A DNA stretch of 44,266 nucleotides from Saccoglossus kowalevskii (Eukaryota > Hemichordata > Enteropneusta > Harrimaniidae). The translations under genes were made by a program, and so were the position numbers. The notes under the pieces are model-generated. The model was not told the origin of the DNA. It saw only the letters and a list, made by a program, of their open reading frames with translations, and did no database searches. The DNA lies in the NCBI RefSeq assembly GCF_000003605.2, contig NW_003126897.1, positions 46,821 through 91,086 on the forward strand, read 5' to 3'. Positions 1-23,016 of this stretch are shown piece by piece; the stretch's first letter is position 1; each line of letters begins with the position of its first letter.

Positions 1-165
1 ATATTTCACAGGTCTTTGAGGACAGAAAGTCACATTAACTTTCACAAATTTTCTTCCTTTTGAAATTCCTTTGCATCCATTTGACAGGTCTTATCCATCA
101 AAATCCTGAAATTGAATTTAGGAAGATATCCTAAAAAAAGTCGTCATGAATGCAAAAATGAAAAG

Positions 166-369
166 TACTGTTAAATACAGTTTATTTTCACTTGGAATTA
201 ATTTTCACTATTTTCGCTGAAGGAATAATTCAGTGAAAAGAAAACCCAGCGAATATACTTTTTTCCTATATTTTACATTCAACTCAACAAAAATCAGTGA
301 AAATAAAATACACGCAAAATGTCTTTTCAGCGAAAATTAATTCCAGCTAAAATAAAGTATTTTACAGTA
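166..369. mobile_element. MITE family A, copy 1
   Basis: About 204 bp bounded by TACTGT...ACAGTA with inverted ends (AATACTTTATTTT-type arms) and internal TTCGCTGA and AATTAATTTTCGCTG words. It matches the elements at 33110-33313 and, partly, 35934-36100. It is non-coding, and the bounding TA is taken as the target duplication. It lies upstream of the first visible exon of the pseudo-E2 gene. Confidence 0.75.
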
Positions 370-514
370 TGTTTTCTAATGGATGTGGGATTGTAACTTT
401 AAATCATCAAATTCACAAATAGTAAGGGTTGATGAAAACAGGGGTGTGCATCCTCCGAGATATCAGATGTAAATTTGATGGAAATCACACTGGTAACTGT
501 AATTTTTCTCACAG

Positions 515-3217
515 ATTAGACAGTGCTCCTTGTAGGAAGTGTATAGAACAAATAAATCTACAGGTAAGACAATTATTTTTTATTAACAACATACAAATGT
601 AACTTTGATGGAAGATCTTGAAAAATCCTCATCTCTTGAGAACAATAAATACTGTAAAATGACTAATTTTCACTGGGTTTAAATTCGCTGATTTACCATT
701 TCAGGCATATTCAGTGGGTTTCAAATTCACGGTTTTATCATTTAGATAATGTATTCTATGCTAAATTTTACATATTCACTGGGTTTTAATTTAGCACATT
801 TTCCAGTCAGCGAAATAAGCAAAATTAAAACCCAGTGAATAATTAATCCTTTTACAGTAGGTAGAAATTAGGTACTGCAGTATTCTCACAGAATATTTTT
901 CACAGATGAATTAATGGTGTATATATTGTATTTATTTTTACCATACCCCCGGTATTTGTTCTATTGTAAAGGGTAGGTTTGTCTCTGGTCAAAATAATTC
1001 ATATTATTATACATCTGTCACTGTAACGCCATAAGTTACAGCGTGCCGTAATTTTGCGGTATTTTACGGGGTATTTCCATCCTACCATATTAATGCGAAA
1101 TGCGAATTCCAAATATGGAATGATTACACGCGTAAGCGTCCTCTAATAATAAAAACAAACATGGCTGCCACCGGGGTTTGACCGGACTCCATACAAAGAA
1201 GTTCGCTGATTCTGTTCTAAACTTTTTAGATTTCGACATTCCCATGATGTATCCTTGGTAGGAAAAGATGTATAATAACAAGGTTATCATGAAGATACCT
1301 CAAAGTATGCACTCAGACAGTACGCCGCGCATTGACCTCCACTGCGTGTCAGTCGATACTGCCGCTGTACTGTCTTCATGCATACTTTGAGGTATTCTCG
1401 TAATAATCTCATATTATAATGATGCAGCATATAATTAATGCAGATTTTGTTTTATGTGTGCTTCCATTAGAGATTCACTTCTTAAGCGATCATATTTACT
1501 CTATTAGTAGTGTATTCATTTAATACATTACAAAGATTTTTGTATGATCATATTGGTTCATATGCACTTCTATTGGAAAGAAAATAAGATATTTTAATCA
1601 TTTATTCATTTATCAAGTCAGGGAGTATTACTTTTTTAATACTGAATAAACTCAGTATGAATTAACTTTCCACTTAAAAAATTCTACTGTGATGTGTCAT
1701 GAACAAATTCTGTGATATTTTCAGAAATCAATACCCGATGGTCAGACGGCGGTGACGTGGCGGAATAAACGATTACGCAGTGAAATGAAAAATTTGAAAC
1801 AAGACCCTCCTGAAGGTGTCCAAGCAGTACCTCTAGACAGACACTGTTCGTTATGGCAAGCGACAATTACTGGTCCCACAGAAAGTCCATATGAAGGTGG
1901 ATTGTTCTTTTTACATTTACAAATTCCTAGCAGGTAGGAATGGGCGACACCACAATGTTTGAACATTTTAAACTTTTTTTTTTCCTGTTGCTACCTCAAG
2001 ATTCATGTAGTGCAATAATAAAGTAATAATAAGCAGTACTGACTTGTATTGTACACCTACACGAAACACATACATAACAGTTTAAAAACTATTGTTGTTT
2101 TTTTCTATTAGTTATCCAATGAAACCTCCGATAGTACGTTTCATGACCAAGATTTTCCATCCAAACATTAGTCGCCATGGTGACATTGGTTTAGACTCCA
2201 TCCACCATAATTGGAGTTTAGCATTAACGATATCAAAGGTAAGGCATTATCTTTTCCATTTTCCCACAGATCATTGTAATTCATGGACTATGATACATCT
2301 CATTGATGATACAAACATTATTAGTGCTACATACTTGTCATTATGTAAATCTTTGAATTTTCGAAAACTACTTGAACGAAAACTATTTTTTTTGCATGAA
2401 TCAATTGGAATACTTTTCTAGGAACAGTGACACGTATGTAAACTAAAAGAAACACACATCATGTTTTATTTGCCATTTTCCTTGGAATTTCTATTATCCT
2501 GAATTAATAGCGATAGAACAAGTCTTCTATGGTTATAAATTTTGTTTGTGTTAGCTCACAGGAATGTAATAACAAATTCATCGTATTTTGCCAATGATTT
2601 AAGAAGGTATTTATCTATATGTAGATGTGATGCCAATGATGGTAATTATTTCTCAAATTTGGGATGGTGAAAGTTGCTGAAATTTATTTACATGTTTGGA
2701 AAGATGTGTAAATATATGGCAAAAAAAGTATGACAAAAAACGGTAATTTTTAGTGCTAACGTATATATCTACCTACCTTAAAATTGAATGATGCATATGT
2801 TACAATGTGTTCTCATTTTATGCTGTGTGTTTGGGAAAAACACTCTAGCTACCCATGTTCTTTAGCGAAATGTGCTAATCATCTTCCATACTGTAACCTG
2901 TTGAATTTCCTCGCTAGTAATTTTTGCATATTGGTGATTTAACAGCATTCAAAGGGATTGCCACATAAGTGTTGGTTATAAAAAGCAATGTTATGAAATT
3001 TTTTTTTCTATAGGTGCTCATCAGTATTCAGTCATTACTCACAGATCCTTACTGTTTTGTTTGTATGGAGCCGGAGATAGGAAACTTGTACATGAACGAT
3101 AGGTTAGAATTTAATCAGATCGCTAGGATATGGACGTGGAAGTTTGCCATGCATGATGTGCTCATACCCAGAGAGTTCACACAGAGTAAGGAGGATAACA
3201 AGGAAGGCATGTCATAG
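515..3217 (+). CDS. morgue-like: Morgue-like pseudo-E2 (UEV) protein, 3' part of gene
   Basis: Exons read from splice sites: 515-563, 1725-1933, 2112-2238, 3014-3217 (TAG stop), with compatible phases. The product has a ubiquitin-conjugating (E2) fold closest to the UBE2D class: PPEG loop, YPMKPP, the HPN motif, then a conserved Trp and the SLLTDP helix. At the catalytic position the usual ICLD reads IGLD; the Gly codon is GGT at 2188-2190. It therefore cannot form a ubiquitin thioester. Known family: insect Morgue carries an F-box, a C4 zinc finger and an E2 domain with exactly this Cys-to-Gly change, and acts in ubiquitination linked to cell death. The first exon here ends in a CRKC pair, possibly part of a zinc finger; F-box exons would lie upstream of the window. 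The frame of the 515 exon stays open upstream to 426 (Met at 432), but the acceptor at 513-514 is strong, so 515 is preferred. Alternative: another E2 variant or a decayed UBE2D duplicate. Confidence 0.8.
650..859 (-). mobile_element. MITE family B, copy 1 (intronic)
   Basis: A 210-bp element bounded by TACTGTAAAA and TTTTACAGTA, inside the first visible intron of the pseudo-E2 gene. It is the reverse complement of the elements at 21632-21842 and 28861-29078, sharing internal words such as CACTGGGTTTTAATTT and TTTCGCTGA. It contains no open frame. Confidence 0.8.
1003..1103 (+). repeat. Dispersed repeat D, copy 1
   Basis: About 100 bp that reappears inverted at 37428-37527, with a shared CpG-containing core TTTTGCGGTATTTTACGGGG and the word ACATCTGTCAC. 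It is in an intron of the pseudo-E2 gene. Family unknown. Confidence 0.7.
1296..1394. repeat. Imperfect foldback (28-bp arms, 43-nt loop)
   Basis: Arms at 1296-1323 and 1367-1394 are inverted copies (TACCTCAAAGTATGCA ... TGCATACTTTGAGGTA) with mismatches only in a short middle block. A related right-arm sequence occurs near 9228-9252 (TGCATACTTTGTGATATTCT), so this is more likely a small foldback transposon than a unique hairpin RNA. Confidence 0.6.
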
Positions 3218-3590
3218 TCACACACGATATCTTGGTGAGCACTACAGTAACAATGCACCTTTTTTGTGCCAGCAACTCAGATGTGATATATGCAAGGAGC
3301 GTGTGAAGTACGTACTATGAAGCAGCATCTTGTACATGATGAAGAATCTCCCGCTTGTGTACATCGTATGCGTTACAGAAGAATTAATCTGAATTATTCA
3401 GTCAATACTCTGATATATATGGTATGCCCTAAAGTTGGGCATGCATTCATGTGCGTTGTCATAAAATGTATCTGTATTGAGTCGCATAAAAATATCTATG
3501 CATAATATATAAATATCCACATACGGCTGCACTAGCAAGCCATATGCTACTGAAATGTACTACTTGCCGGCATCACCAGCATTTATTGAA

Positions 3591-3738
3591 GCAATAAACC
3601 ACCTCCAAGGACGAGTATACCACAAGATTTTGCACAGTCCCTGACATACCGTATATACACGAGCACAAGCGAGTTTAAACATGGAGTGGATAGTGCAAAA
3701 TGGAGTGGTATACCTGACTATAGCGGTGGTTTAATTAG
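3591..3738. repeat. Foldback element (inverted arms ~44 bp)
   Basis: Left arm 3591-3633 (AATAAACCACC, GTATACCAC, TTTTGCAC) is matched in inverted order by 3694-3738 (GTGCAAAA, GTGGTATAC, GGTGGTTTAATT). The centre is unique. A related end, AATAAACCACCTCC, recurs at about 22018-22031. Non-coding; probably a MITE or foldback transposon. Confidence 0.6.
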
Positions 3739-4903
3739 TCCCATTGTATTATACCAACGTCATTTTAAATGTAATTTTCTGAGACACAAATCATGCACAA
3801 ATGTGATACGGCACCAAAAACGCCATTTGCAACTGTGGTAAAATAAAAATAAGCCCTGAAACTAGCATATAGCGATTATATAGATGCATCAAGCGGTGGA
3901 GCAAATCCAGACCCCTATTTTGGCATTACAAGGCTTATTCCAGCAATTGTACGTAGCAGTGTTTGGCTGAAGCATTGTCTTGTGGTATAATTTGTACAAG
4001 AACACATTTATAGAAAGAAAATACATTTGTATGGCTGTGTGTTTTTTCAATGCAGGTACAAAACCTGCATGAATGCCGTGAATATTGATGCATTTTTGCA
4101 ACTGGCAGCAATTTTGTTTACACCAGTGTTATAAAAGAATGAACTGTTGTTGTTAATGCAAACTACGCTGCATTTAATTTCAGTTTTACAAAATAATAAT
4201 GCTCATCAAAAAATATTGATACCCATTTTTTTACCTGCAAGTCTAATATAAATGTGTTCTGAAAAATTTGATTACATTTGTGAAGTTTGCTGTAGTAACA
4301 AGTCTCCTGCCAGTAAAAACATACCGGTAGTAAGGACTTTTACATTGTTTTGATGATTTGAAGTTTTAATGTGCAATACGCTGAATGTACAGATTTAGAG
4401 AATATATTCAATCTTACAAACAATACAACTGTGTGTTGAAGTGCATTTTTGTTGCATCTGTATAGCCCTAATTTTAGAACCCTTTACTGTGATTCCCAGC
4501 CACACCTCTTTCCCCATACGGAGGACTCTATGGATGATTTGTATGATGTAGTCAAATTTACTCTAATACAAGTATTTTTTTCTTGAACCATGGCAAATAA
4601 ATGATTGCAGCTGTAGATTAATATGCAAAGTGTCAAAAGCAGCTATGCCATTAACTGTATCAACCACTGACAGTATGGATTTCATGTCTGAAAATGATAA
4701 GCACCTGAAAGACTGTACACCTTGCCACCTATATCACACAAATCATTCTTATCACATTGGGGATCACATGATGGATACAAACCAAATCAAAGCGATTGGT
4801 TAACCAGAGTGCCACATACATATGATCCCTCAAAATATCATTCACTAAGAATACGACTCCTAGCCAGCCATGTGACAAAAGAAACTATACAATAGCCTTT
4901 GTA

Positions 4904-4939
4904 CTCCATGGATGGAGCACAGTCCCTCAGAGGGACTGT
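4904..4939. repeat. Two adjacent perfect palindromes
   Basis: CTCCAT-GG-ATGGAG (4904-4917) is followed at once by ACAGTCCCTC-A-GAGGGACTGT (4919-4939). Both arms are perfect. No terminator or RNA gene is implied in this context. Confidence 0.7.
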
Positions 4940-6295
4940 AGATGGAGTGAAGCACAATGGAGCGATTCCTTCTTGGACATGGACAGGTTATCTCTAGTGT
5001 AGGTGATCACACAAGTTATTGTGTGTTTGTGATTATAAATGACATGGCTGTGGTCATCTTGTAAATGAACAAGGCCGAAAGCAGAGTGTTTATGGGATGA
5101 TAGCATGACAAGTTCAACACAATACAAACAGTAAAAATTAAAATTGAAAGATTCAGTATCAGCTTCTTTGTTCTGTAATAATACTACGCGATATTGGAAT
5201 GACTTGTGCTAATGCATTTATTTGCCATGATCCTCCAGCTCAGTCATTCAAGGCTCTGATGCGATGCTTTTAGTCACGGTGTATGGGCCGATTTACAATA
5301 GCAGTTTACTGTTAATACAGTTAACTGTAGCGATTGTACTCTGCATTTGAATACAACTGGAGCAGTTTAAAATCTGCATAAAGACTAAGACTTGTGGATT
5401 TCAAAAAAATAAACACATGACCATGAGTAGTTGTGGTGTTTGATTATTACGAATTGTCCAAAACAATACATGTGAATCAAGTTCTGTCAGCCACATCTAA
5501 ATTCAGTACATATATGAATGTTGCATTTGTAAAGTCAATGCGTACACTAGATGTATCAAATTTCATTTCTTTAGGCACAGTCATTCACACCACACGCAGG
5601 CTTTACAAGACCATGGTCAAATTATGCAAACATATCTTGCACCAAGAAAGCGTCTGAAAATGTTTATATGCAAATATTCGAAACATATTTAATGATGGTG
5701 AGGAGCTTATCAAGAGAAATTTTTAATGTTGGAAGACGTGCAAATACATTTTGAGCTGTTGTCTCAATAACAGTACTACAAACTGGAAAAAAGATTTATA
5801 TTAGGTTATCATACTGCATATTAAAGGTAGGTTGATACAATCACCATAATGCATACTTTACAGTACCCATGTAAGTAATAACCTATTTGATCTTCTGGAG
5901 GATGGTGCATCACATTTCATGGTGTCTTGCAAGGAATCCTATGTAACGTGCATGCATTATTCACATCTGGAATTAACCATAGTATCAAAAGTTTCACTGT
6001 GATTAACCTCTAACATTCAAGTGCCTAAGTTATAGAGCCTCTGGGAAAAAAAAAACACTTGTGTTTTCTTAAATGGTCAAGAGGTGTACAATGATAAAAC
6101 CATCAGTATGTTACTTGTAGATGAGTATCAACACACATTCCACAGTATGTAAGTAATTATACACGGAGCCACATCGCCCAAAATGCAGTTTATTTAAAAA
6201 CTGATACATTTCAAACTGTTGTATAAAAATAGCATCTACATGACATAAAACTCTGAGAAATATCAACATTTTTGTACTCTGCAAGCATTTCAAGG

Positions 6296-6435
6296 ATTTC
6301 AAACTGTACACCCCTTACTTTAACATAGAAGCATGTACTATGTACATTTCAAACTGTTCACCCCCTTACTTACATGTACATAGAAGCATGTACTCTCCAA
6401 GCATTTCAAACTGTTCACCCCTTACTTACATGTAG
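6296..6435. repeat. Three-copy tandem repeat, ~50-57 bp
   Basis: TTTCAAACTGTNCACCCC followed by CTTACTT and ACATAGAAGCATGTACT-type sequence starts near 6297, 6347 and 6404. It lies 3' of the NDUFAF6 stop on the minus strand, so it may be within that gene's 3' UTR. Confidence 0.75.
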
Positions 6436-6651
6436 TTTCTACTGTAGAAACCCTCACAGTACTGTATGTGATAGTATTGTTACAGTATTTTGCCTGTGCA
6501 TATCTGCATGCATAAATAACCCTTATTGTGCACAAGTATTTGCATACTCCTAATGCAGCTCTACAACAGCCTTCCTTCTTCAGACATCACCTTGCTAAGT
6601 AATCAAGCCAGCTGATGTGTCTTCTATTGATGGAACGCTATTGCAATGTTA

Positions 6652-9600
6652 TCAATAAGCACTCCTCATGGATTTGGTCCATAGCTTAAATGGTAGCATT
6701 GTGTTCTTTTGTTGCAGTGTAGGGTGGAAAACATCAAAGTCAGATTGCTGGATTTTCTTTAAATATATTTCAATTGGAGTTGTCAAAAGAAAGGCTGAAT
6801 ATGCTTCTTTTGGTATTTCCTTCTTCATTGACTGTGCCTGTTAATTGTAAAATTCAAGACAACCTATATTTATAAATGATTTAAAAGTTTTTAAATATTA
6901 TGCAGTATAAACAATATGGTTCTAAATGTGCTAAACCAGGATAAGAGTAAAGGTTGAGTCAAAGTTACTTAAAACTTGTTGACCAATAAAACATTTAAAT
7001 CGAGATGTCCTATTCTCACATGCCATTTTGTTGATTCAGAATTGTTGGGACAAAATAACGCTCACCTTCTGTAAATGTGAATTAGCTTGACTTGCAATCT
7101 CAAAGACAGCATCTTTCAAATTCTGTTCTGTTTTTCCACGTAGGATCTGTTCTTGTGACACGCCATACTACCAAATAATGTGGGAAAATTATAGAGAATA
7201 TTGTGAGAATATGTAAAAGTATACATCAAGACAGAATATCGAGAGTGTGTGAATGTGTAAATATGGTATTTATTTAATATTCCAAGTATGTATAGTTCAG
7301 CATCGAGAAAGTATTAAGGCCTACTCATAAAAAAAAAATACCCAGATATTGAATTAAAAAAAGTTGTGGGTCACCAGCCTAATTTTTGAAAAAAAATGAT
7401 GGGTGTACTTTTGTGGATAGCGGCCATTTTGGCACTATTAACTAATGCTTTTACCATAGATATAGCAGAGATATTATGCCACATCTAAAATTGTAGACTG
7501 AAATAATAATATATATTGTTGAGGATGGGGTACTTTTTGTTGTCCTGAATTATTTTCAAAATCTGGGTTTTAAAAAGTGTTTTTAACATTGTGTTCTAAC
7601 TTTTTCAAAAATTATTAGTAGGCACATAACAGTGGAATTCATTGTTCAGGCATTCAGTGAAGAAATGTGGAGATTATGTGCACTACTTGAATTGCATTAT
7701 GACAAGCACCATCTCATTTTCTCCAGCCACTATTTAGAAAATGTAATACATTAAATTATGCTCCAATTAAGCAGAACCAGTTCATTAGAAGAAAAAGAGG
7801 TTAGCTTTTTATAATATCTGGCAATACAACAATTTGTGGGGAAAAAATGTACAGACCAGCACCTACTGTAACGAGTGAGGTAACTATACATAAGAAAACA
7901 TTCTTTGGTGGAAATTAACATCTGAATCAGATCTGAAGACATTTCTTAATTCTACTTGACAATGCTGATTACAAACAGATTTAGATATAATCTAGAAGCA
8001 GTAGTTAATGCTACTCTAACAGTGATTGACATAGCAGACTACGTAAACCATACCTTTATAAGAATTTCCATTGGTAAGTAAACTCTTCTTCTACTGGCAT
8101 GGTGTGGTGTAGATCTCAGCAGAGTGACAATACCATGTGATTTACCAATGTGGCTGGCTGCGTGGTCAGCATTCACATCTTTCAAACCTAAGAAATTTGA
8201 AAACACATGAAATTTGGGATATCTTACATAGCCAGAGATGGCAAAATATTCTGTGGAACCTAATCCAAGTAAAGACATCCTTGTAGGGGCGTGGTCATTT
8301 TTAAAACTCAAATAAAAAGTTGAACTGATACATGCATTGTGTGTCATTTAAAATAAATAGTACTGCACCTAATGTCTCTAGTATGAGGTATAACAATGAT
8401 GAGGTGGTCTTCTCAGCAGAGTTTTCAACATCTTCTAAACTGGCATGAGCCTTATCGTGTAAATTTCTCTCCTGAGAAAATCAAATCAATATCAACTAAT
8501 GCATGATCATGGAAACAAATTCACACAAGAAAAGATTAATTGAGAATAGTCTTGAGGAGTCAAAATGCTGGTGTAGCAAATGTAATAACACATATGTACC
8601 ATATCAATGACTCAACCCGGCATATACATTTGTAGCTGAACAGTGACTGTTGATACCAGACTATAGCCCACTAAACAGTGTAACATTAGACATATTTCAT
8701 TTAATATGGTACCTGTACTCACCAATGAACAAAACATAAAAGTCGCAGATGATCAATTAGTGCCGTTTCAAATTTACTTCAATCTCATTCTATAAATGAT
8801 TATGAACATCATCTGACAAGATGATAGCAAGAAGTTGGACCCTCATCATGACAACATTCATCAGAGTAAACATACCCTTTCTTCAATGATCCTTGAGAAC
8901 CATCTCTTTGACAGTTTATGACTAGCAACTGCTCTGTGCAACTCGCATGCAATTGGTGTTTGTCTCGGTGAACCCTGTAAAAACATGACCAGGAATGCCT
9001 TAGTATTGATAAAATAGAACTGATGCTTATTTCAATTATAACTATATATAATAACAGAAAAAAAATATGATGTGTTATGTTTATACATTGTGTACATTTA
9101 GCACCGAAAACAATAGAATTCACTGTTCCAAATCTGTATCTGCACTTGTTTCAAAATTTCACCTTACATTTACAACGTCACGATCGAACATATTAGTTGA
9201 TATGATATGATTGCCACACTGACTTTGTGCATACTTTGTGATATTCTCATAGGATCATATGCAAAGAAATAATTGTTTCTTATTTTGTTTGAGGAAGATC
9301 AATTCTGTAGGTTTATAGTATGACTCTCGTGAAGACACCATGTAATGGTATAAACTTGAACATCTGGTTAAAAATCCACTCTGATCAATTTTACTCTGTA
9401 TATTATATAAATACTGTATAAATATACAGTGAAAGGCACAAGGCTAGAGCTTCGGTTTTAAACATATTTACCTGTATAACAATTTGTAAAAGCCAATCAA
9501 CAGAAATCATTCAAGTTCAAATATTCAATAGTGATTGGCTCAAGAGCTAAACATATACCTTCACATGATGTAGCAGCTGTGACTGCCCACATATTCATAA

Positions 9601-10869
9601 TGGAAGCTTGTTGAAATATCTCAGGTAATATTAACTAGAACTAACGTTGATGTCACAATACCATTTCTGGATTGGTCAATTCGAATTCTAGCATCCATTT
9701 TGATTTATTGAAATTAATTTTAAAATGTTTATAATGACCACAGCTTTATGCTCTTTACTGTATTAGTACTTCTTATTGGAAAACCATTAAACAATTAAAG
9801 TGGTAAATGAATTTTGTTCATGGAATGTTTATGTGATCTAATAACATTTGTATTTTACCTACTTGATAAATTTCATTTATTGTTTCCTTCCAAAACTGCA
9901 TTCGCATTTGAGCAATCTTGATATCTGATGTATTGTCTTTTACTGTAGCTACATCAACATTGAATGCCCTCAGAGCAAATGTTGCTGTTCTCGCATTTTT
10001 TGGCAGTAAAAGCGTACACAAGAAATTTTCATAATCATGTTTCCTGCAACAAAAAGTAATTAATGAGAAATAAGTGGCCAAATCCCCATGCAACTTTATT
10101 ATTGAATTATTTTCTAATATATATATACATACATATATATATAAAGTCTTCCATCATGGTACAGAATAACTGTGGTGTCCTAATATTTTATATTTTGAGA
10201 TTCCTTTTTTTGTTTTCCACAAGTACATTTGTAAGTGAACATTATTTTTTACATGAGACTATTAGTATCATTGAAATTAAAAAAAAACTAAGACTGTATA
10301 CTAGTTTACAATAAACACATAAATGGAAATGTAACAAACTGCGCCTTCCGCGGTGCTCCAAACACAACGTGCGGTATAGACGACTTTCCCGGAAGTCGAA
10401 GATACGGCTTTTCGCATGCAAAATTGGGGTGTAACATAAACTTGCACGCGTGATATTGTGCTTCTGGGTGTAACAATTGACGTAACAAAAATAAAATTCC
10501 CTTCTACCGACTATCAGCAAACTGACATGTTTGTATTTTCCGCTATGACAAAGCAGGAGTATTTTTGCACCCCAGTTTTGCTACTTCCGGGAAAGTGGTC
10601 TATGATGCCGTTCGGCCGGCGAGGGCCTACTCACGCCTACATGTCAGGCTTACCCTCTTGAATGCGACCAATGATATTCATGTTTAGAAAATTGGGAAAA
10701 TCAACACTTACTTGACGACATCCATGCAATAATGCTCATTTGTGGAAGCATTGGTAGAGTTCCATCTCTTAGTCGTTTTTTCATCAAAGGGTTTCGGGAT
10801 TCCATGTCTCAAATGGCAAATAAATGCCACTCCCCCTTGCAGACGCTTTAATTTCATGGAAGCAGACAT
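6652..10869 (-). CDS. NDUFAF6: NDUFAF6, mitochondrial complex I assembly factor 6 (complete)
   Basis: Seven exons on the minus strand, in coding order: 10869-10712, 10043-9863, 8974-8876, 8471-8369, 8187-8054, 7167-7066, 6837-6652. All have GT-AG borders and consistent phases, giving 320 aa; my recollection of the human protein is about 333. Family hallmarks: [10 protein letters not shown] then [15 protein letters not shown] in exon 2, LSKRW in exon 3, [12 protein letters not shown] in exon 4, [20 protein letters not shown] and [11 protein letters not shown] in exon 5, [10 protein letters not shown] in exon 6, and [10 protein letters not shown] near the C terminus. NDUFAF6 is a phytoene/squalene-synthase-like protein without the catalytic Asp-rich motifs, needed for early assembly of the ND1 part of complex I. 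The start Met has an in-frame stop upstream; the N terminus is basic and fits a matrix-targeting sequence. It is divergent from GOT2, with 170 bp between start codons. Confidence 0.93.
10330..10640. repeat. CpG-rich inverted repeat in NDUFAF6 intron 1
   Basis: GC- and CpG-richer than its surroundings. Arms at about 10377-10441 (ACTTTCCCGGAAGT ... CAAAATTGGGGTG) and 10567-10603 (GCACCCCAGTTTTG ... ACTTCCGGGAAAGT) are inverted copies with small gaps. It is either a foldback transposon or a CpG-rich regulatory patch. The open frames crossing it resemble no family I recognise. Confidence 0.55.
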
Positions 10870-11039
10870 GTTGTTCAACTTTGACACCGCATGTCACGTG
10901 ATAGGATAATTAAGCCAATGCACGTGAGCCAATGAGAAGAAATCACGCATTCTCGTGATACTCTACGAGACGTGTCATTCCCTGGCGAGATCTCCAAGAT
11001 AGGGTTGAACTAAGGTCAGACAGAAGCTCGACAGCAAAC
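10870..11039. promoter_or_regulatory. Bidirectional promoter NDUFAF6 / GOT2
   Basis: Only 170 bp separate the two divergent start codons, so both transcription starts and 5' UTRs must fit here or in unseen upstream exons. Visible motifs: CACGTG E-boxes at 10895-10900 (within GTCACGTGAT) and 10921-10926; CCAAT boxes at 10915-10919 and 10929-10933; and an inverted repeat TCTCGT...ACGAGA at 10951-10970. No TATA box is evident, as is common for housekeeping divergent promoters. CACGTG is bound by bHLH-Zip factors (USF, MYC, TFEB class) and CCAAT by NF-Y. That these factors act here is inference. Confidence 0.75.
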
Positions 11040-22496
<11,457 letters not shown>

Positions 22497-23016
22497 AGAT
22501 GATGGTTTAAATGAGTTTTTTTTTTATCCATGTCAGCTTTGATTTGCACATTTAAAGTCTGCATATGCTTTCAAGTGATTGTGTGTACAAAAATGAAGCC
22601 TGGCTACATTACTGATTTATTTATAGTCAAGTTTGATGATTGTGATTCCAATGACTAATATATAGTATTTAATTAAATGGTCATTAGTGCAAATATTTTT
22701 ATATGTATTCACATTGAGCTTGTAGTACCTATAATTAATCTGCGTGATCCAATGATCAGTAGTGTTTGTCCAGGAAATGTGTGTACTTGCTCTTCTAGCC
22801 AGCCAGTCTAGTCTTCATTTACTTATTTTATTTGTACAGTTTTAGAGTTTGTTTTGAAACTGGCAATGCACATAAGTGCATATGTATTATAACTCACTTA
22901 GTATGGTGTAAATTTCTCAGTGTAGAGCTCATTTAATTCAACCAGCAATTGACATGTTTGGCAGAGATAAATTAATAATTCATTCACCTAGACTTGACTA
23001 AAGAGAAAACAAAAAT

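Larger units (their letters stand above)
3218..6651. other. Intergenic or 3' UTR stretch between convergent genes
   Basis: No exon is recognised. It begins with the 3' UTR of the pseudo-E2 gene (candidate AATAAA at 3593-3598) and ends with the 3' UTR of NDUFAF6 (minus-strand AATAAA at 6189-6194). It contains a foldback element, two adjacent short palindromes and a three-copy tandem repeat, listed separately. The small open frames here are short, lack family features, and look like chance. Confidence 0.6.

Noticed and set aside
2239-2421. Extension of the pseudo-E2 frame past 2238
   Set aside because: A donor at 2239 and acceptor at 3012-3013 restore the conserved E2 helix; the extension is intron read-through.
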